Under the pieces are notes generated by a model that worked only from the letters and a program-made list of their open reading frames with translations, did not search any database and had not been told where the DNA came from. Both the position numbers and the translations under genes were made by a program. Positions 57,449 to 64,000 of a DNA stretch of 64,000 nucleotides are shown piece by piece (position 1 is the stretch's first letter; each line of letters begins with the position of its first letter). Source of the DNA: Rhizophagus clarus (lineage: Eukaryota > Glomeromycota > Glomeromycetes > Glomerales > Glomeraceae); NCBI GenBank assembly GCA_015698045.1, contig BLAL01000242.1, positions 1,555,001 through 1,619,000 on the forward strand, written 5' to 3'.

Positions 57449-60400
57449 CCTAAACATGGATATGATTATTAACAATTAATTTTTTTTTTAAAAAAAAAAT
57501 TATTTGGAAAGATTTTCCAAAGAAAATAATTAGTATCACCATTGATATGCACACAATGTTACCATGTTACCGAGGCAATAAGGAAGCTTTTTTCAATGAT
57601 TTACCGATAATTCGTTGCAGTAACACAACAACGTACGTAACGCAATGGAATTCCAGAATTTCACGGATTAAAATTCATTAAAAACTTAAATGAAACTCCT
57701 TGAATGAAACTTTTTTTAAATATTTTTTTTTTTTTTTTTTTTTTGATAATTTCTATATTAGAATGAAATAATTGTTTAAAAAAATTTTGAGATTATCAAT
57801 TGGCGTAGACGGCGTATTGTACAACTTAATAATTCAGGTGAATATATAACGTCTAAAGGAGAAAATCTCCCTTTCAATATTACATTATAATCTCTCATTT
57901 TGAATAATAACGAACCCAATTTTGGAAATGATCTTGCTAAATACAGGTCGTAATCTGGTTATATTATGTTCGGACCAAAATCCGAATTCAACTCCATCAT
58001 AAGAGTATCACAAGTCAAATGAGTCATATGATGATAATCAATATAATGTTTGAATTCGTGAACGAACGAAACAGGATGTTCGTGCAGCATCTCTCAATTT
58101 GATATTTTCCCCTTCTTCATGACCAATTTAGCATCTTTCAATTTTGATCGAGTATGTCGTAGAATTGACGCCAAAAAAAAGGATCTCCCGACAAAATGAC
58201 AATAGCTGAAAGATTGTCTTCCCCTTCTTATTTTTTTAAGGTTAAGAAAAATGAAAATAATAAAAAAGGGTAAATTAAAAAAAAAAAAAAAATAACACTT
58301 GTCCTTATTAAAAAATCTCCTTAACACAATTCAAATATATTTAGAACGCGCATCCTTTTTCAGATGAATTTTATTAAACCTAAACAACCCCTGTTATTCA
58401 ATTTACTGAATAGAAATATTTAATAGTTTTATTTGTTTTATTTGTTGTATAAAATGGGGAACGTTTAACTCACCAACAATTACTTCATCGACAAACATTT
58501 CACTGACAAAACATTCCACCGAGAAACGTTTCGCCAACAGGATCATCTTCTCTACATATAAATCCTTATTTTCTTTTTTTTTTCTAATTTGATAATTATA
58601 TATGATAATTATATATAGCTCATTACCACATATATCATACAAAACATTGCCATAATCATTTTTATACGAGACAATGTTTGCATAAAAGGAAAGTTGTATT
58701 GACTATTGAGTTATTCAGATTAAATTATCATCTCATTAATTTCTAAATGGATATTTGCAAAGTTAGCTGTAATGACGTTATAAAATATTCAAATGTTATT
58801 TTTAAAAAAATTCTTTAAATAACTTTTGCATTTCCAAAATAACTCCGTTTTGTCAGTAAAGTGACAGCCGGTATTTTCGGTTAAATAAATCAGACCCGTA
58901 TAAAATAAATATATTGTAGATTAGGATATAAACTTTTTTAAACTTTGCTGATCGGATTTCGCATCATTTCTCGAAATGGTAGTAAAATAACGATATTTAT
59001 TCGTGAAAATATGAATATTTTTTTTTTTGACAATACAATACAAAGAATTCCATTATACCTTTCAATCTCTCGATAGAAAATTCTTACTTATTAGTGATGG
59101 GCCACGATCAACACTCCTTTGAATTTTCGCGTTCCCTGTATATCATCACATGAAATAGGCTTGGAAGCTTGGCAAAAAAAAAGATCAAATAAAATTAATA
59201 TTAAATTTGCATTATATTTGAATATAATAATTTAATAAGTTTTAATAATTTTGTTTTTATGAAGATTTATAAAAATAAATCATTAATTTCCAAATTCTTT
59301 GTTCCTTTAATAATAACAAATTAATTTCTCGCGATTAAATTGCATATCAATGTCATTTTGGCTGAATCTTTATTAAAACGGATTGAATTTAAGATTCGAT
59401 CCGTAATTCTAAAAATAAGCCTACAGCGCATCTGGCACAAAATGCATCATCGTATTAATCTACATATCCTAAATAAAATCTAGTTCCTAAGTTTATAATA
59501 ATCCAATTATAGTTAACAAAAAACTAGAATCTTTCGATTTGTCGAATCTCTATTCTATATAAAATCGAAAATATATTAAGTACCATAATAATACAAAAAA
59601 AAAAAAAAAAGGCATTCCTAAATATTATAGTAACTATTTATAATTAAAAACTTAATCGGGAATGGGCTTAGGATTTTTGATTTATATCCAGTTAACTGTC
59701 AGTTTATTGAAATCGATCTTCACCGTATTTATATTCTATGATTTACCATGGATTTAAAATTCATGAGATCGAATTTATATTTCCTCGACTATTTAGGTAT
59801 TGAAATGATTAGATAATGGACTTTCGAATGATTTATTATACATAGATGGATTAGTATAAAATCGGAACTCAGGAGCCGTCCGGGGCAACGGAAGTTAAAT
59901 GCATACATTTATTTGATCAAGTGATTATCATCTAAATACCAATATTATTATCGGACAAACCGGAGAAAAATAAAAATGGACAGTCAATAATCAATATCCG
60001 ATTAAAATATTATATAGACCAAAAAGGAATCTCACTATGATCAATACTTGACCAAATTTGGAAAATCATAATCGAATCGACCAATTTATCCATTTTAATG
60101 AAAATACTTGTACTAACAAAAATATTTTAATAAATATTGCAACATAGTATTGTATATATTAAGATATATTAATTATAATCTTCTGGATGTTGTCGAACAT
60201 TCTAGGTTTTGAAACTTTGAAAAAGATAACGAAATTTATTTATATCCAAAAAAATGGATTACAATCAAATCAATTATAAATATTTACGAATTTCTTTCAT
60301 ATTATACTTATAGAAATTTCTAAAATTTCATAATCATACTAAAATAAATATGCAATAACTGCATCATTGCACTATGACATGCGGGGCCAAATAGTTACAA

Positions 60401-60852
60401 TGCATGCTAAGCATTCTTTTAAAATGCCCACATAGTATGACCTAACCAAAAAGGCAATTCATGGAGAATAAAAAAGATTATTTCGAACCTCCCTTGAATT
60501 TCGGAGTTCGAATATGACATACTCAAGATATGATTGAAATCATTATGTTTCAGTTCATTTATTTAATTAAAAATTTTTTTTTGATTATTTACTGTTATAA
60601 ATAATGTTTATCCGTTATTTAATTAAATATCAAAGATTCGAAGGCCGAACTCGCATAATTATTAATCAACTAATAATATTATTATACGAAATTCACTTGC
60701 ATCAATAATTGATTTTTTTTTGTCTACTATTTTAATATAAACAATGAATTATTAAATCGTTTTAATACTACTTTAATGCCGGGTCCCATTTATAAGTAAG
60801 TAACTAAGTATGCTCTGTCATTATGTCGGGTATTTATGAATTAGAGCAATTT

Positions 60853-60884
<32 letters not shown>

Positions 60885-61808
60885 TCATAAGACCTGATTT
60901 TAAAAATACCGTAAACTAAATGGTCGGAATATATTATTATATGAATCAATCTCGTATAATGTTCGTATAATTTTTACGGAAAATTTGCAGTGTCACATTA
61001 AATTTCTCCATTCTTGTAGAAAATAATTTTTAATTTGCGTTTTAGATTTAATGATTTTTCTGCAACTAACTATTAATGTAAACTGTTTTTTTGAATTATG
61101 ACATAATTGGGTATAATGTAACATATTCATATATGCGAGTGGAATTACGGTGTTACGGTTGATTATTGAAACGTCTGAAATGGGATAAATATCAAAGGAC
61201 CATTTATATTATTAATATTATGAAAGGAAAAAAGAGATGTTGCATCACAGGATGAAGTAAGAATTTAACATAAGCAAATAATCTAATCAATTATTATTAA
61301 AAATTTTGTCCTTACTTTCCTAAAGTTGTCCATATCTTATACGTCGGAACCAATTTTTAGAAAATCGATCGATTCCTTTTATCGTAAGATAATATCCTTT
61401 TATCATAAAGATATGCTAAGCCTATCGGGTGTTACCTTATATAAAGGAATTCTAAATTATAACTATTATTTAAAATTGTATTAGATTATCATAATTTATT
61501 TGTCTAATATATCGGAAATAAATGACGATCGAATTGAATAAGCTGTAAATGATTTTTTTTATTTGATTAATTAGTTTAGAATAAAAATTTTCGTCTTAAA
61601 AAAGAATTTATTTTTCCCGAAAATAAAAAAAAAAAATATTTACAAAAAAAGAAAAAAAAGCCCAATATTACTATTTACAAATTAAGATGAAATGATAAAA
61701 ATAATTATAGTAATAATAAATAATAATAATAATAATAATAATAATAATTACTAATGATTTATAAAAAAATAGGTGGTATATGATAATTATTCTAATATTA
61801 TAATTTAT
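57406..61808. other. Long non-coding stretch with homopolymer runs
   Basis: Runs of T or A longer than 18 occur at about 57425, 57725, 58278, 59592 and 60850, and an (AAT)n run at 61717-61750. A minus-strand frame at 58403-58642 contains FVSEMFVDEVIVGEL, reminiscent of VGE/VDE repeat peptides, but is isolated. No gene is supported. Confidence 0.4.
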
Positions 61809-64000
61809 TTACAACCCTAAACTATTCCTACCAAATAAAATCTCTATAGTGGTTCTTTTATTCCGCCCAGTTGTTGTAGTAGTAGTAACAATATTATCAT
61901 TACTTATATCCTCCTCATTAATTATATCATTACTGCTAATAATAGCGCTAACATTGTTTATAGAATCTCCTGAAACGGTGGAAGTAGTGACATTTTCATC
62001 ACTACTACCAGTATATATCATGTGAGAATACTTTCCAATCGTATTCGAATATAATCCAATTATTAATACTGAACTACTAAATATATTTGCTATATCATTC
62101 GTAGTTCTTATTATCCAAAATGATTTTATTGTTATTGGTAAAAATATCATTATAATTTTTTGAAATGTTAAAAATAATAATGATATTATTAATAATATTG
62201 TTAATATTCCCGACTAAATAAAAAAAATAAAAATAAATTTTTTTTTTTTTTAATTCATTTTTTCTTTCTTTTGAAATAATGAATTGTAAAAAAATTTTTT
62301 TTTTTATAACTTACAAGGATAATTTCTTTACGAACGGATTTTCTTGAACCAGCAGGTCGACGTTCTCTACTTCTTCTTCTTGTTCTTTGTTCATGAATTC
62401 TCGCAAAGAAAATCGTAATACCAAAAGCTCCAAACGTAATAACCGCGATCACACAAAATAATGCTTCCAATGTGATAAATATCTCATTTAATATCTCTAA
62501 AGATATGTTAATTTCTTTTGGTGAAAATTGAAGTAAATAAAATATAATAGATGCTGTTTTTATTAATATAACTAGAACTGCTCCACATTGAAATATTCGA
62601 CTTAATTTTCGAACAAATATCATATTATATTTTACTACTTCTGTTAAATTTTTTGTTGCTTTTATCCTATTAAAGAATAAAAGTTCTCATTAACAATGAT
62701 ATTAAAAAAAAAAAAAAAAAAAAATTATTTCGGAATTATGAAACTTACCACGGAAATAGATATATTGAGTAACATAAACATAGCATGTAATAACCTGCCA
62801 TGACGATAATCTCATAATAAAACTCCGACAAATATATCGCCCAAGGATCATATCCCAACATAACAAGGAAAACTAAATTTTTGATTATCAATATAATATA
62901 ATTAATTTCAATAAAAATAATTTATCGGAATCTAATATCTAATAAAGAATAAACTTACTAAATGTGTAAGCTAAAATTACTATAAATAGCCATAATCTTG
63001 GATTTGTATATTCAAATTTATAATTCTTAATCGCCAATACAAAAGATGAAAAAGCCACGATTACAACGGATGAATAGAAAATTTCGAATAAAATAAACCA
63101 TATTTTCCATTCTTTACTCTTAAATAATTTTATCCAAGGTCCCGAATCAGAAGTATATTGAACAAAAGAAACTTGCGGTTCTAAATTCGATATTTGTGTT
63201 GCATCTGATACACTTATTAAAGCTAATTTTGATTTAGATTGTGATAAAATATCAATATTTCCATAATTTTCTCTTAAACCAGGATCTCCACCATTCATTG
63301 ATGTGAATATTATTACCGGCGGTAAATTTATTAAAGAATTTCCGGTTTCATTTTTAGTTTCAGATACGGGAATCGTTGTTTGTACCATATAATTCTGTCG
63401 TAACCAATCGTTACTATCGGAGAAAAGAAAAAATTTTTTAACGTTAGAATTCACGTGAATATCATGTGATTCACATGATCGAGTACTTCTTTTTTTAAAA
63501 CCAAAATATCCCCTGAATTATAAACAAAAAAAAAAAAAATATTTTGATCGTCTATTATATTACTAGTTATAGATAAACTTGAACACTCGTTTATTTTTCC
63601 ACTTAAAACGGGAAATGTGTGATTAATTGTTTGTTTATTTTTTTTTTTCTCTCTTCACAAAGAATCTCGAGGACTTGTCTTTTTTTTTTTAATATATATT
63701 TATATATACATATTTTTTGATTTCGAAACAAAAATCTAGAAAATTAATCTAAATATCGAATTTTTTTTTTTTTTTAAAAAAAAAATTACTTTTTTTACCT
63801 TTGAATTACGTCAGCGTAAGAAGAACATCCATTTTTCATGGCTTCGTCAAATCTTATCAATAAAATTGTAATATTTTCTTTCGTACGAAATTGGTTTAAA
63901 GTACATGGCGACGATGTTGTTGGATCTTCGGAAAATTCACCAATTTCTAAGGTTCCACTTAATGAATAAGAATCATCGTTAGATGAGTTTAAAACCATAA
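61809..64000 (-). CDS. Seven-membrane-segment protein with lumenal/extracellular domain (5' end outside window)
   Basis: Exons >64000-63799, 63512-62959, 62872-62749, 62666-62315 and 62213-61809 join in frame (544 residues from the Met at 63998, which may be internal). The N-terminal half (TILLIRFDEAMKNGCSSYADVIQRGYFGF, then a Ser/Thr/Asn-rich part to SDSGPWIKLF) resembles a protease-associated (PA) fold. Seven hydrophobic segments follow: IWFILFEIFYSSVVIVAF, WLFIVILAYTFSKFIFLVML, IIVMAGYYMLCLCYSIYLF, AVLVILIKTASIIFYLLQF, ALFCVIAVITFGAFGITIFF, ILTILLIISLLFLTF and IFSSSVLIIGLYS. A basic loop (RRRSRERR) lies before segment six. The tail is Ser/Thr-rich. A receptor-like role is an inference from topology. 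Confidence 0.7.

Noticed and set aside
58403..58642. VGE/VDE repeat-like peptide
   Set aside because: Only a few short imperfect repeats with no supporting exon; too little to call a gene.

Overview
The window is nuclear DNA of an arbuscular mycorrhizal fungus, most likely Rhizophagus or a close relative. I infer this from very AT-rich DNA, short GT-AG introns of about 70-110 bases, and gene families recognised from memory as typical of that lineage: an F-box/LRR protein, a kinase with Zn-ribbons and an HGDFHSGN catalytic loop, Crinkler (CRN) proteins with PD-(D/E)XK nuclease cores, a Crypton-type tyrosine recombinase and DNA polymerase B fragments. No database search was possible.

Layout. 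1-9 kb holds the tail of a gene, a broken coiled-coil gene, an intact F-box protein (minus strand) and a five-exon SAM methyltransferase. 10.8-38.98 kb is an island of nested transposons: a Crypton-like recombinase gene with a hAT MITE in its intron; two palindromic CACAGGTC elements; a decayed polymerase B gene cut off by a composite hAT element that itself holds two hAT MITEs; and a 9.6-kb TTAA-flanked element with 44-bp inverted ends whose large DDE-like gene was later split by a 3,000-bp CACAGGTC element and a 2-kb hAT element. A degenerate TTAGGG tract follows at 39.2 kb. 40-46.4 kb is a minus-strand effector-like cluster: an intact two-exon CRN nuclease-like gene, a small membrane-protein gene, a frameshifted CRN pseudogene, an orphan CRN header and a divergent ubiquitin-like gene. 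49-51 kb holds a sugar-lactone oxidase, 52.2-55 kb a seven-exon kinase with a decayed partial copy at 56.9-57.4 kb, and 61.8-64 kb a seven-membrane-segment protein that runs off the window.

How it fits together. The ordinary genes are unrelated single loci. Most of the structure comes from transposition. Target-site duplications are readable for eight insertions (TA, TTAA, three 3-bp, four 8-bp counting each hAT MITE), so their order can be reconstructed. Almost all hAT MITEs carry a private minisatellite. Internal stops in the dead genes are mostly TGA or otherwise explained by C-to-T/G-to-A changes. The most unusual object is inside the 3,000-bp element: a tandem array of 39-nt, phase-0, exon-like units separated by introns with canonical GTAAGT, TACTAAC and TTTTTGTAG signals.
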